A stretch of 45,140 nt of DNA. It comes from Thermatribacter sp964570785 (lineage in GTDB: Bacteria > Atribacterota > Atribacteria > Atribacterales > Thermatribacteraceae). The position numbers and the translations under genes were made by a program. Below the pieces are notes generated by a model. The model was not told the DNA's origin, ran no database searches, and was given only the letters and a program-made list of their open reading frames with translations. The stretch spans positions 1 to 45,140 of the forward strand of contig CAZMZG010000010.1 of assembly GCA_964570785.1 (NCBI GenBank), in the 5' to 3' direction. Shown here piece by piece: positions 25,283-33,645 of this stretch. Each line of letters opens with the position of its first letter. Within the stretch, counting starts at the first letter, position 1.

Positions 25283-27304
25283 TGACTCCTGCAGCTTAGA
25301 AAGAACCTTTTCCTCAAATATTTTCCTCAAATTGTCCAGAGAAACTCCTGTTACGACTTCTTCGTTGATCCGTATATTGGGTCCTTGAGCGCATTTTTCT
25401 AAGCAGAAAGTAGCTCCAATGCTTACCTTGTTTTCCACTTCGTATTCCCGAGCCAGATTAGCCAGAGCCTGAATCAGGTTGTAAGATCCTTTTAGATAAC
25501 AACTGGTGCCCACACATACTGCAATATCGACTTTTTGAGCACTTTTGGCTTCTTGGATGCGGATTATTTCTTTGCTTATTCTTCGACGCGAGCAGTAGTG
25601 AGTGTGCAAAAATTTTTCAGCAATTTTGCTGTTTGGCTTTTTAAGCCAGCGCTCGTAAAGGAACTTGACTGTTGGACTGTCCTGCGGTTTTCTTACCGGG
25701 GATAACTTATCTGCATTGTAAAGACCCTGAGCGCGTTTACGCAACACTTCCGGATAGTCAGGGTAACCCAGGGGCATGCCCCCGCCACCAATGCATCCTC
25801 CAGGACAGTTCATTACTTCTACAAAATCATAGTAACGTTTTCCTTCACGTATTTCTTGGATCAAGCGCTGGGCATTTGCCAGGCCATGAACTATAGCCAC
25901 CTTCACTTTTTTGGCCCCAAAATCAACTTCTGCTATTCTAACTGCTTCTAAACCTCTTACTTGCTCAAATTCTACCTTTTTGAGTTCTTCGCCAGTCAGT
26001 CTTTCATAGGCATAGCGCAGCACTGCTTCGGTAACTCCACCGGTTACTCCAAACAGCACTCCAGCTCCGGTTCCTGCTCCAAGAGGTATGTCAAAGGGCT
26101 GGGGTTCTAACTCGTTGAAATCAATGCTTGCCGAACGTATGAGCTGGATGGTTTCCTGAGCGGTGAGTACTATATCTACATCAGAGTACCTTTCGTTTTT
26201 GAATTCTGGCCTTCTGGCCTCGAATTTTTTGGAGGTACAGGGCATTATGGAAACAGAAACTGTACGTTCCGGTGACACTCCTTCCCGCTTAGCAACGAAA
26301 TTCTTGATTACGGAACCAAACATTTGCTGTGGGGATCTGGCGGTAGAAAGGTGTTCCAAGTAGAAGGGATAGTTTCTTTCCGCAAAAAGCACCCAGGAAG
26401 GACAGCAGGAAGTAAATTGAGGCAACCTTTCATTTTCTTGCAGGCGTTTGATAAATTCTTCGGCTTCTTCTATAGTGGTGAGATCTGCACTGAAAGAGGT
26501 GTCATACACCCGGTTGAAGCCTATTTTCTTGAGGGCGGTGACAATTTTTCCAGTAGTAATTTCGCCCGGTGGTAGTCCAAAGGCTTCCCCGATAGCAACC
26601 CTAACCGCTGGTGCAATCTGGGCTACCACGAATTTATCAGGATCCAGGATTGCTTCCCAGGCAGCATCGACTTCTGGTTTCACTACCAGAGCGGCAGTCG
26701 GACAGCGGATAGCGCATTGACCACAATATACACATTCTACTTCGGCAAGGTCTTTTCCAAAGGCTGGTTCAACCGTGGCACGAGAACCACGATAGGAAAA
26801 ATCATAAATGCCAATACCCACTATTTCCTGGCAGGTTCTCACGCAGTCTCCACAGAGAATGCACCGGTTTGGATTGCGCACCAGCGAAAAGCTTGAAGCA
26901 TCCCGGGGTAGCTTCTCTGTTCTTTCTCCAAAACGGACTTCTCTGATACCCATACGGGAAGCCATTTCTTGGAGACGACAGTTGAGGTTTTTCTCGCAGG
27001 TTGTGCAGTCCCGATCGTGGTTGGCGAGGTAAAATTCGATGTTCATTTTTCGGGCCTTCAGTATGCGAGAGCTGTTGGTTTGGATTATCATTCCCGGTTC
27101 TGGAGGCGTAGAGCAGGCTGGTAAAATTCCTCTTCCTTCAATTTCTACTATGCACATACGACAAGCACCATATACGCTCAGGTCCGAATGGTAACAGAAA
27201 GTAGGGATGTCTATATTTGCCTTCTTGGCTACTTCCAGGATATTTTTTTCGCCACTTAGCGGAATTTCCTGACCATCAATTATGATCACTCTCTTTTCAT
27301 TCAT
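25271..27304 (-). CDS. hydA: [FeFe] hydrogenase catalytic subunit HydA (bifurcating HydABC type)
   Basis: 677 residues from ATG 27304, with AGGAGG upstream overlapping the hydB end. Domain order: plant-type [2Fe-2S] (C37, C48, C51, C64); a His-Cys3 cluster (H96, C100, C103, C109); two [4Fe-4S] sites (C148-C158 and C191-C201); the H-cluster domain; and a C-terminal thioredoxin-like [2Fe-2S] domain (C597, C602, C634, C638). H-cluster motifs are intact: TSCCPSW (298-304), MPCTSKKFE (354-362) and EVMNCPGGCIGGG (496-508). It matches the HydA of Thermotoga-type enzymes, where ferredoxin and NADH oxidation jointly drive H2 formation. It forms a complex with the two upstream gene products. Confidence 0.96.
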   Translation of the reverse strand: MNEKRVIIIDGQEIPLSGEKNILEVAKKANIDIPTFCYHSDLSVYGACRMCIVEIEGRGILPACSTPPEPGMIIQTNSSRILKARKMNIEFYLANHDRDCTTCEKNLNCRLQEMASRMGIREVRFGERTEKLPRDASSFSLVRNPNRCILCGDCVRTCQEIVGIGIYDFSYRGSRATVEPAFGKDLAEVECVYCGQCAIRCPTAALVVKPEVDAAWEAILDPDKFVVAQIAPAVRVAIGEAFGLPPGEITTGKIVTALKKIGFNRVYDTSFSADLTTIEEAEEFIKRLQENERLPQFTSCCPSWVLFAERNYPFYLEHLSTARSPQQMFGSVIKNFVAKREGVSPERTVSVSIMPCTSKKFEARRPEFKNERYSDVDIVLTAQETIQLIRSASIDFNELEPQPFDIPLGAGTGAGVLFGVTGGVTEAVLRYAYERLTGEELKKVEFEQVRGLEAVRIAEVDFGAKKVKVAIVHGLANAQRLIQEIREGKRYYDFVEVMNCPGGCIGGGGMPLGYPDYPEVLRKRAQGLYNADKLSPVRKPQDSPTVKFLYERWLKKPNSKIAEKFLHTHYCSRRRISKEIIRIQEAKSAQKVDIAVCVGTSCYLKGSYNLIQALANLAREYEVENKVSIGATFCLEKCAQGPNIRINEEVVTGVSLDNLRKIFEEKVLSKLQESLTH

Positions 27305-29201
27305 TGTTTTTCCTCCTCCACTCAACGGTTATGGCATCGAAGGGACAAGCTTCAAAGCAAGAACCGCATTTTACACAGCGTTCCTGATCTATTACATAAG
27401 GAATCCGAGGTCGGCCGGAAATGCATTTAACTGGACAAACCCGGGTGCATTTACCACATGATTTGCATTTTTCCGGATCTATCCGGTATTCTTTCATGGC
27501 TTGACAGACGTGGGCCGGGCATATCCGATGCACAATATGATCAATGTACTCGTCTCTGAAGTAGTGCAGGGTGGTTAAAACCGGGTTGGGGGCAGTTTTC
27601 CCCAGGCCGCAGAGTGAGGCATCTTTAACTACCTGAGCCGTTTCTTCAAGCAGTTCTAAGTCTTCCATTGAGGCTGTTCCGCTAACAATTTTCTGGAGCA
27701 GGTTTAGAAGATGTTTGGTTCCCTCACGACAGGGGACGCATTTACCACAGGATTCACTTTGTGTGAAGGACATAAAAAACCTTGCTACCTCGACGATGCA
27801 AGTGTCTTCATCGAGTACCACCAGACCTCCAGACCCCATGATTGCTCCTGCACTGCACAAAGAGTCATAATCGATGGGTAAGTCAAGATGGGCTTCGGTG
27901 AGACATCCCCCGGAAGGGCCTCCTATTTGCACTGCTTTGAACTTTTTATTGTTAGGTATGCCTCCACCCACTTCAAACACCAGCTCGCGCAGGGTAATAC
28001 CCATGGGCACTTCCACAAGGCCCGTGTTTTTTACTTTACCGGTCAGGGCAAAGGTTTTGGTTCCCGGGCTACTTGGTGTACCAAAGGAACGGAACCATTC
28101 AGCTCCTTTTAAAATGATCTGGGGTACGTTAGCCAGTGTTTCCACGTTGTTAATGATGGTGGGTTTACCCCACAGGCCACTTTGAGCAGGGTAAGGAGGC
28201 CTGGGGCGGGGCATACCTCTTTTTCCTTCTATGGAAGCAATGAGCGCAGTTTCTTCTCCACAAACAAATGCTCCGGCACCTTCTTTGATGTGAATGTCGA
28301 AACTGAAATCGCTACTCAGGATGTTTTCTCCCAGAAGGCCTGCCTGATAAGCACTCTCTATGGCCTTGCGCAATCGGTTGACGGCGAGGGGATATTCGGC
28401 ACGCACATATATGAATCCTTCCCGGGCTCCAATGGCATATCCAGCAATAGCCAACCCCTCAAGCACTGCGTGAGGATCTCCTTCCATGAGACAGCGGTTC
28501 ATGAAAGCACCCGGATCGCCCTCATCACCGTTGCAGACAACGTATTTCAGATCTGCTTTTACCATTCGGGCGAACTGCCACTTACGTCCGGCAGGGAACC
28601 CTCCGCCTCCTCTACCGCGCAACCCCGCTTTGGTCACTTCCGCGATAACTTCATCTGGGGTCATTGAAGTGACTGCTTTGGCCAGTGCTCGATACCCATC
28701 GTTGCGGAAGTATTCATCTATATTTTCTGGGTCGATGCTGCCACAATTGCGCAAGACAACCCGTACCTGTTTTCTGTAGAAAGGATCATCTTTTACCAGG
28801 GGCCAGTATCGCGTTTCTCCGTTGATGGTTTCTTGCTGGACCAGTCGATACACGATGTTGCCTTTTTCCAAGGTTTCCTCGACTATTTCTTCCACATCCT
28901 CAGGAGATACACGCAGGTATTGTATTCCCTCTGGTTCTATACGTACTCGAGGCCCAGTTTCGCAAATCCCCATACATCCGGTACCGCAAATTGCAAAGTG
29001 TTTTACACTTTCAGAAGTATCTATATCCACTTTGAAGTTTAAGCCTTTGCGCTGTAGGATTTCCACAAAGGACTGATAAACATCTCGAGCTCCTTTGGCC
29101 AGACATCCAGTACCCATACACACTAAAATACGGCGAGGTTGAGGTTTGGACTTAAGCTGTTCTATGTAGCTTTCCAGCGTTGCTCTGTCTTTAAAGTGCA
29201 T
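27297..29201 (-). CDS. hydB: HydB: NuoF-like flavin subunit of the [FeFe] hydrogenase
   Basis: 634 residues from ATG 29201 behind GGAGGC; a longer frame overlaps hydC and is not needed. An N-terminal thioredoxin-like [2Fe-2S] domain has C28, C33, C72 and C76 or C80. The NuoF core has the FMN/NADH loop GLRGRGGGGFPAGRKWQF (193-210) and GDEGDPGAFMNR, and a later SCGKCVPCREGT [4Fe-4S] site. Two extra [4Fe-4S] sites end the protein (C579-C589 and C609-C619). This is the Thermotoga HydB architecture, which exchanges electrons with NAD(H). Its stop overlaps the hydA start. Confidence 0.95.
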   Translation of the reverse strand: MHFKDRATLESYIEQLKSKPQPRRILVCMGTGCLAKGARDVYQSFVEILQRKGLNFKVDIDTSESVKHFAICGTGCMGICETGPRVRIEPEGIQYLRVSPEDVEEIVEETLEKGNIVYRLVQQETINGETRYWPLVKDDPFYRKQVRVVLRNCGSIDPENIDEYFRNDGYRALAKAVTSMTPDEVIAEVTKAGLRGRGGGGFPAGRKWQFARMVKADLKYVVCNGDEGDPGAFMNRCLMEGDPHAVLEGLAIAGYAIGAREGFIYVRAEYPLAVNRLRKAIESAYQAGLLGENILSSDFSFDIHIKEGAGAFVCGEETALIASIEGKRGMPRPRPPYPAQSGLWGKPTIINNVETLANVPQIILKGAEWFRSFGTPSSPGTKTFALTGKVKNTGLVEVPMGITLRELVFEVGGGIPNNKKFKAVQIGGPSGGCLTEAHLDLPIDYDSLCSAGAIMGSGGLVVLDEDTCIVEVARFFMSFTQSESCGKCVPCREGTKHLLNLLQKIVSGTASMEDLELLEETAQVVKDASLCGLGKTAPNPVLTTLHYFRDEYIDHIVHRICPAHVCQAMKEYRIDPEKCKSCGKCTRVCPVKCISGRPRIPYVIDQERCVKCGSCFEACPFDAITVEWRRKNNE

Positions 29202-29202
29202 T

Positions 29203-29709
29203 TCACTTGCCTCCTTCCTGCTCAAGGATTGCTTCAATTATTTCCCGAACCTTTTTTTCGTCGAGTAAGCCATAAACCCGGTCATCTACAGTAATTACGG
29301 GAGCCAGAGCACAGGCACCCACACAGGCAACTGTTTCTACAGTGAATAACAAATCTTCAGTAGTGTCTTTACCTTCTTCGAGGCCCAGTGTTTCGCGGAT
29401 AACTTTTAATACTTGGGAAGAACCCTTGACGTGGCAGGCTGTTCCATCGCACACTCGGATTATGTGCTTTCCCTTAGGTTTTAGAGAAAACTGGGCGTAG
29501 AAAGTGGCTACTCCGTAAACATAGGCTGGTGATACTCCCAGTGCTGTAGCAACATAGGTTAAAATTTCCTCAGGGAGATATCTATATTCCGCCTGGATCT
29601 CCTGCAAGATGGCTATAAGATTGCTGGGTTGATAACTGTGCTTTTTAAGGATCTTGTTGACTTTTTCGAAGCTTCTTTCCAGCGTACTAACTCCAGCATT
29701 GTTTTTCAT
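29203..29709 (-). CDS. hydC: HydC: NuoE-like [2Fe-2S] subunit
   Basis: 168 residues. N-terminal helices are followed by the thioredoxin-fold [2Fe-2S] domain with cysteines in RVCDGTACHVKGS and VACVGACALAPV. GVSPAYVYGVATFYAQFSL in the middle is a clear NuoE signature. It completes the HydABC trimer as the small electron-transfer subunit. Only one base separates its stop from the hydB ATG. The start at 29709 is preceded by AGGTGTTAAA and lies 30 bases after the phosphatase gene, so all are probably on one transcript. Confidence 0.94.
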   Translation of the reverse strand: MKNNAGVSTLERSFEKVNKILKKHSYQPSNLIAILQEIQAEYRYLPEEILTYVATALGVSPAYVYGVATFYAQFSLKPKGKHIIRVCDGTACHVKGSSQVLKVIRETLGLEEGKDTTEDLLFTVETVACVGACALAPVITVDDRVYGLLDEKKVREIIEAILEQEGGK

Positions 29710-29739
29710 TTTTTAACACCTCCATCTGATTGCTCGGTT

Positions 29740-30894
29740 TTAGTAAAACTCCGAAGAAACCATTTTCCCGTGTTTGCGGAGCTCTTCTTCAAGTTCTTCA
29801 AGGATTCGCACTTTCAAGGAAAGCTCTCCAGATAGCTTGGGATTTTGGTGAGCAGGGTTAATGGCTTTTCCCCCTATAATTTTTACCTCGTCGGCCTCAC
29901 ACAGGAGGAGATAAAGACGGCTGGCTCCGTCCTGGTGGGAGGTAAGCTTCTCGGGATCTACATTTTCTTTGAAAAACTTTAACACTCGAGAAAGGGTCAA
30001 CACTCCTTCGGTAACCAGGTCTATTCCTTCCAGAATCCCCATCGGGGGGATTTCTGGGTTTAGCGATTCAAGGTCTACTTTGATTTCTTTGCCCAGGAAG
30101 CGGGAAACAATGTTTCCGGTGGTTCCTCCGCATACCACCTTTTTGCCTGGATAGTTAATGAACTTCTGGAATACCATTGCATCGGATTTAGGGTCTTCTG
30201 GAGGGCCACCCCAGAGAACTACCCGGTTTGGCAGGCGGATTTTAGCAACCACGCAGGTGGCGTCATCTCCTGGTTTCCCATCGTAGAGTTTTAAGGTTGT
30301 ATCTATAACTCTCTGGGCGAGAGAGCAAGCGCTCAGATGAGGGTTAACGGTTACCTCCAGAAAAGAGGCAATTTTTTCCCATTGCCAGCCCAGATTCCAT
30401 TTTCCACCAATTCCCGCGTGTACCACACCGTCACTAATTCCAATTATCCAGTCACCTTTCTGGAGGCGAAAGTTAGCTTCTTGTACGATCATCTTCCCTA
30501 TTTTTCTTTCTGCGCGTTCGATATACATGAGCCTCCCGTTTCTGATCCAGAAGACTTCAGGGTTGTCGAATTCAACGAGGTGGGTATCGCCATTTTTTTT
30601 AATGTGCAAAATCGAAAAAGTACTATAGGCTATTTTACGAACCTTGCATACAGGAAGGGTGTCGGCCAGGGTCTGCACCACCTCTTCAAGAGGTGTTTCT
30701 TCGCAAAGCATAGTTAAAATGATTTTTGAAGTAAGGGTTGACAGAATGCTTGCTTTTACTCCACTTCCCAGCCCGTCTGACCAAACTATTATGGTCGATT
30801 TAGGACTTTTGTGGTAAGCGGCACTGTCACCGCATAGTTCCTCTCCATGCTTAGGTATTTGTGCTGATCCTATTTCGACGAAGAATTCTTCCAC
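29740..30894 (-). CDS. SpoIIE-type PP2C serine phosphatase linked to sensory hydrogenase
   Basis: 384 residues. Residues 1-220 are a PP2C/SpoIIE phosphatase with metal-binding acidic motifs: ELCGDSAAYH, WSDGLGSGVKAS, GISDGVVHAG and KPGDDATCVVAK. A further 150 residues include VLWGGPPEDPKSD and VVCGGTTGNIVSRFLG, a conserved-looking extension of unknown function. The start codon is GTG, overlapping the stop of the sensory hydrogenase gene by one base (TAGTG), so expression is tightly coupled. Group C3-like [FeFe] hydrogenases are known to sit beside such phosphatases. The target is likely a phosphoserine anti-sigma antagonist or similar, but none is encoded here. Confidence 0.88.
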   Translation of the reverse strand: MEEFFVEIGSAQIPKHGEELCGDSAAYHKSPKSTIIVWSDGLGSGVKASILSTLTSKIILTMLCEETPLEEVVQTLADTLPVCKVRKIAYSTFSILHIKKNGDTHLVEFDNPEVFWIRNGRLMYIERAERKIGKMIVQEANFRLQKGDWIIGISDGVVHAGIGGKWNLGWQWEKIASFLEVTVNPHLSACSLAQRVIDTTLKLYDGKPGDDATCVVAKIRLPNRVVLWGGPPEDPKSDAMVFQKFINYPGKKVVCGGTTGNIVSRFLGKEIKVDLESLNPEIPPMGILEGIDLVTEGVLTLSRVLKFFKENVDPEKLTSHQDGASRLYLLLCEADEVKIIGGKAINPAHQNPKLSGELSLKVRILEELEEELRKHGKMVSSEFY

Positions 30895-32615
30895 TATTCT
30901 GCGGACTCTCCTTTTAGGATTTTTATTAAGGCGTTGAGAAGAACCTTGGTTTCCGCTGTAGTCTCTCCAAGAAGGCTTGCAATTTCCTGGGCTACCCGCA
31001 TTTGGTTGTTGATGACCTGTTGAGCTCTTTCTATGGTTTTCTCTCTAATTTCTTCCAGTCTTTTTTCCTGTTCTTTTTCACGGCTCAAATCCACGATCAC
31101 GCTCATCAGCAACTTGGGTTTTTCCAGATAGAAAACAGAAACTCTCGCGTAAAGGTCTTCGTATTGTGGGAAATAAAATTCTTTGGTTACTGCTCTGTGA
31201 GTACGCAATGCTTCTGCAAAAATAGAAGGATCCATGAAAGCATCTATTCTTTTGCCAACCACCAGCTTTCCTTCGAGGTGGAACATTTTCCGAAGAGCAG
31301 GATTAACCTCCACTATTCTCAAATTGTCGTCAAGGAGCACTATGCCATTAGGGGTTACGCTCATCAAAAAACTTGAAAATGATTCTGCTTTCGCTCGCAT
31401 AAAAGGGATGCACATTTCAGCTTCAGCCATGCCCTGGTATACGGCTATTGCTTTTTCACGACAGGTATTATACCCGCAGGCTCCACAGTTTAACTCGTCT
31501 TTTGGAGAAAACTTACCGGTTAGAGAAAGAATCTTTTTTATTTCCTCTTCCGAAGGGATGGGACGTGGAATAATTCTTTCTTTAAAGGCCCTGCGCAGAT
31601 TGGGCAAGCTTTGGGGGTTTTTTCGATCGTTGTTGCTGGTGCTTACCAGCATTTGTTTGGCAAAGTCGATCACCTTTCTACGTCTTTCTACCAGAGAAAG
31701 GCCAGATTCCAGCATTGGTCCGTCTATGCATCCTCCTTCACAAGACATCATTTCGATTAGCCTTAGCCCTGGACTTTTTCTCTCAAATTCCTCCAGAAAT
31801 CTTTTTGCCCGGTCAATGCCAGTTATAACTATCTTTTCCACAGAAAGAAGATCTGTTTCCAGTAATGCCGATTTCAATAACCCTCCCTCCACCGGGAAGG
31901 CCCTTGCCCAACTAACTCGAGATTGGTTAAGGGGTTCTTCTGGTAGAGAAGCCAGGTCTATTTTTTCTTTTTGTAACCATTCTTTAAGTTCCTGGAAAGT
32001 GAGCACTACGTCTACTTCTCCAAGCACTTCTTCCTCTTCGGCTTCTGCTTTTTTGGCAACACAGGGTCCAATGAACACTACTCCTATTTCTTGTGGTTGG
32101 TACTCCTTTCTGAGCATCCTGGCGTGAGCAATCATTGGAGAGACTACCGGTGCCAGATAACTGATGTATTGGGGGTAATAGACATAAATTAAAGCGTTGA
32201 TTGCAGGGCAGGAACTGGAGATAAGAGGCCCTTCTTTTTCTTTTAGCAAAAGAGCATGTTCCAGAGCTACCCATTCTGCTCCTTCTGCTGTTTCGCGGAT
32301 TTCTGAGAAGCCCAACTTTTTCAAACCACTAACCAGTTGGTCAGGGGTTATTTCTGGAAAAGCGGCCACAAAAGAAGGAGCGAGACTTACCACCACCTTT
32401 TCTTTGTTTCCCAAAAGAGCGGCTGCTTTTTCTACGTCGTTTCGAACTACCTTGGCTCCCTGTGGGCAAATGTTCAAGCATCGTCCGTCTTTAATACATC
32501 GCTCATCGACTATTTCGGCATGACCCATACTTACCCTGATGGCTTTGACCGGACAATGACGTACGCACTTGTAACAATCTCGACAACTGGTTACTTCTGT
32601 TTTGATCACACTCAT
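30894..32615 (-). CDS. hydS: Sensory [FeFe] hydrogenase with PAS domain (HydS-like)
   Basis: 573 residues. An N-terminal two-cluster ferredoxin has C11, C14, C17, C21 and a second site with C40, C46, C50 but aspartate D43 where the second cysteine is expected. The H-cluster domain shows variant motifs: ISSSCPA (132-138) in place of TSCCPxW, GPCVAKKAE (183-191) and EMMSCEGGCIDGP (288-300). Then come a four-cysteine FeS domain (C377, C380, C385, C402), a PAS domain (413-510) and a coiled helical tail. Replacement of the proton-relay cysteine and the PAS domain point to sensing H2 or redox rather than turnover. It overlaps its upstream gene by ATGA. Confidence 0.9.
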   Translation of the reverse strand: MSVIKTEVTSCRDCYKCVRHCPVKAIRVSMGHAEIVDERCIKDGRCLNICPQGAKVVRNDVEKAAALLGNKEKVVVSLAPSFVAAFPEITPDQLVSGLKKLGFSEIRETAEGAEWVALEHALLLKEKEGPLISSSCPAINALIYVYYPQYISYLAPVVSPMIAHARMLRKEYQPQEIGVVFIGPCVAKKAEAEEEEVLGEVDVVLTFQELKEWLQKEKIDLASLPEEPLNQSRVSWARAFPVEGGLLKSALLETDLLSVEKIVITGIDRAKRFLEEFERKSPGLRLIEMMSCEGGCIDGPMLESGLSLVERRRKVIDFAKQMLVSTSNNDRKNPQSLPNLRRAFKERIIPRPIPSEEEIKKILSLTGKFSPKDELNCGACGYNTCREKAIAVYQGMAEAEMCIPFMRAKAESFSSFLMSVTPNGIVLLDDNLRIVEVNPALRKMFHLEGKLVVGKRIDAFMDPSIFAEALRTHRAVTKEFYFPQYEDLYARVSVFYLEKPKLLMSVIVDLSREKEQEKRLEEIREKTIERAQQVINNQMRVAQEIASLLGETTAETKVLLNALIKILKGESAE

Positions 32616-32866
32616 TTTTGGATTTCCTTCAGTACCTTTTCTTTAAAGACTTCTTCAAAGTTGGAGGGTAAGACACCACTTAGCGTTTCTCCATTTATAA
32701 TTACCGTTACACCCTGTTCACTGCACTTTCCGCAGCAGAAAGTTCCTTTTAATTCCACCTTTTCTTCAAGTTGGTGGGCTTTGATAAGATTCTGGCATAT
32801 TTTGATGATTTCGTAGGCCCCCTTAAGGTGGCAAGAGCTTCCTACGCAAACAAAAATCGTGAACAT
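32612..32866 (-). CDS. Small thioredoxin-like [2Fe-2S] ferredoxin
   Basis: 84 residues from ATG 32866, preceded by AAGGAGCG; a longer frame to 32929 has no ribosome site. It is a single thioredoxin-fold [2Fe-2S] domain with cysteines in FVCVGSSCHLKGAY and GTFCCGKCSEQGV, close to the C-terminal domain of HydA and the N-terminal domain of HydB. It is the first gene of the hydrogenase operon and overlaps hydS by 4 bases, so it likely delivers electrons to, or withdraws them from, the sensory hydrogenase. Confidence 0.86.
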   Translation of the reverse strand: MFTIFVCVGSSCHLKGAYEIIKICQNLIKAHQLEEKVELKGTFCCGKCSEQGVTVIINGETLSGVLPSNFEEVFKEKVLKEIQK

Positions 32867-32939
32867 TTTCACGCTCCTTGACAAAAACAAATTAGGTATT
32901 TCTATTCCTATGACCTTTAAACAAAACACACGGCTTTAC

Positions 32940-32968
32940 ATTTTATCAACCTGGTAGGTACTTTGCAA
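32940..32968 (-). promoter_or_regulatory. Candidate promoter of the hydrogenase operon
   Basis: TTGCAA (32963-32968), a 17-base spacer, then TAAAAT (32940-32945) on the minus strand, about 67 bases ahead of the first start codon. The match is good but not perfect. I see no convincing Rex operator next to it. Confidence 0.45.
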
Positions 32969-32982
32969 GTCTTACAGCTTTT

Positions 32983-33621
32983 TTAAGGAAGCTTGGGCAA
33001 CCACACTTCTTCCTGTTGAGGTAGGCTTTCTCTGGTCACCTCCAAAGTAGAAGTTTCGAAATGGCGTACCCTGGTGAACAGTTTTAAGAAAGGATCAACT
33101 GAATTAAGTTCAAAGCTGAGATAGGGAGTTTTATAGTGCATAGGTACTATTACACGAGGATTAATCTGTTTAACCAACTGGTATGCCTTGTTATGATCAA
33201 TGGTATAAATTCCGCCTACCGGGATAAGAACGATGTCTACTGGTTTCCATGCTTCTATTTCTTTGGTGGGTGGCAGATCTCCTAAGTCGCCAAGGTGTAG
33301 AAGCACTATGTCTTCTGCTTCTACTCTGTACACCAGGTTTTCGCCTCTTTTTCGCCCCTTCTCTTCGTCGTGAAAGGTTGGGAAAGCCGAAATATTAATC
33401 CCATTGTATTTTATGCTTCCGCTTTGATTTACTATGCGGGGACTCCCTTTAATTAAAGAAACATTGTTATGGTCGTAATGGTTGTGACTCACGCAAACAA
33501 GATCAGCGGTAACTTCAGGAAGAGGGTAACCGACACTGCTGTCAAAGGGATCAAAAGCTATGTGAATTCCATTTACAGTTTCTACCAGGAAAAAAGCATG
33601 ACCAAACCAGGTAATTTTCAT
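32983..33621 (-). CDS. MBL-fold metal-dependent hydrolase (UlaG/UPF0173-like)
   Basis: 212 residues. The metallo-beta-lactamase metal motif is CVSHNHYDHNN (about residues 48-58), followed by FPTFHDEEKG, LLHLGDLGDLP and PMHYKTP, the pattern of UlaG/YtnP-like small MBL proteins. These include lactonases and phosphodiesterases; the substrate is unknown. It is 24 bases downstream of the radical SAM gene and is the last gene of the tryptophan-regulated set. The start is ATG behind AAGGAGGTG. Confidence 0.85.
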   Translation of the reverse strand: MKITWFGHAFFLVETVNGIHIAFDPFDSSVGYPLPEVTADLVCVSHNHYDHNNVSLIKGSPRIVNQSGSIKYNGINISAFPTFHDEEKGRKRGENLVYRVEAEDIVLLHLGDLGDLPPTKEIEAWKPVDIVLIPVGGIYTIDHNKAYQLVKQINPRVIVPMHYKTPYLSFELNSVDPFLKLFTRVRHFETSTLEVTRESLPQQEEVWLPKLP

Positions 33622-33645
33622 CCTTTTTCACCTCCTTTTTTAATA

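Noticed and set aside
31234..32127. 297-codon plus-strand open frame inside hydS
   Set aside because: Antisense shadow of the sensory hydrogenase; low-complexity serine-rich translation.
32866..32945. Rex redox-repressor operator ahead of the hydrogenase operon
   Set aside because: No TTGTGAA-N4-TTCACAA-like palindrome in the leader; only AT-rich sequence.
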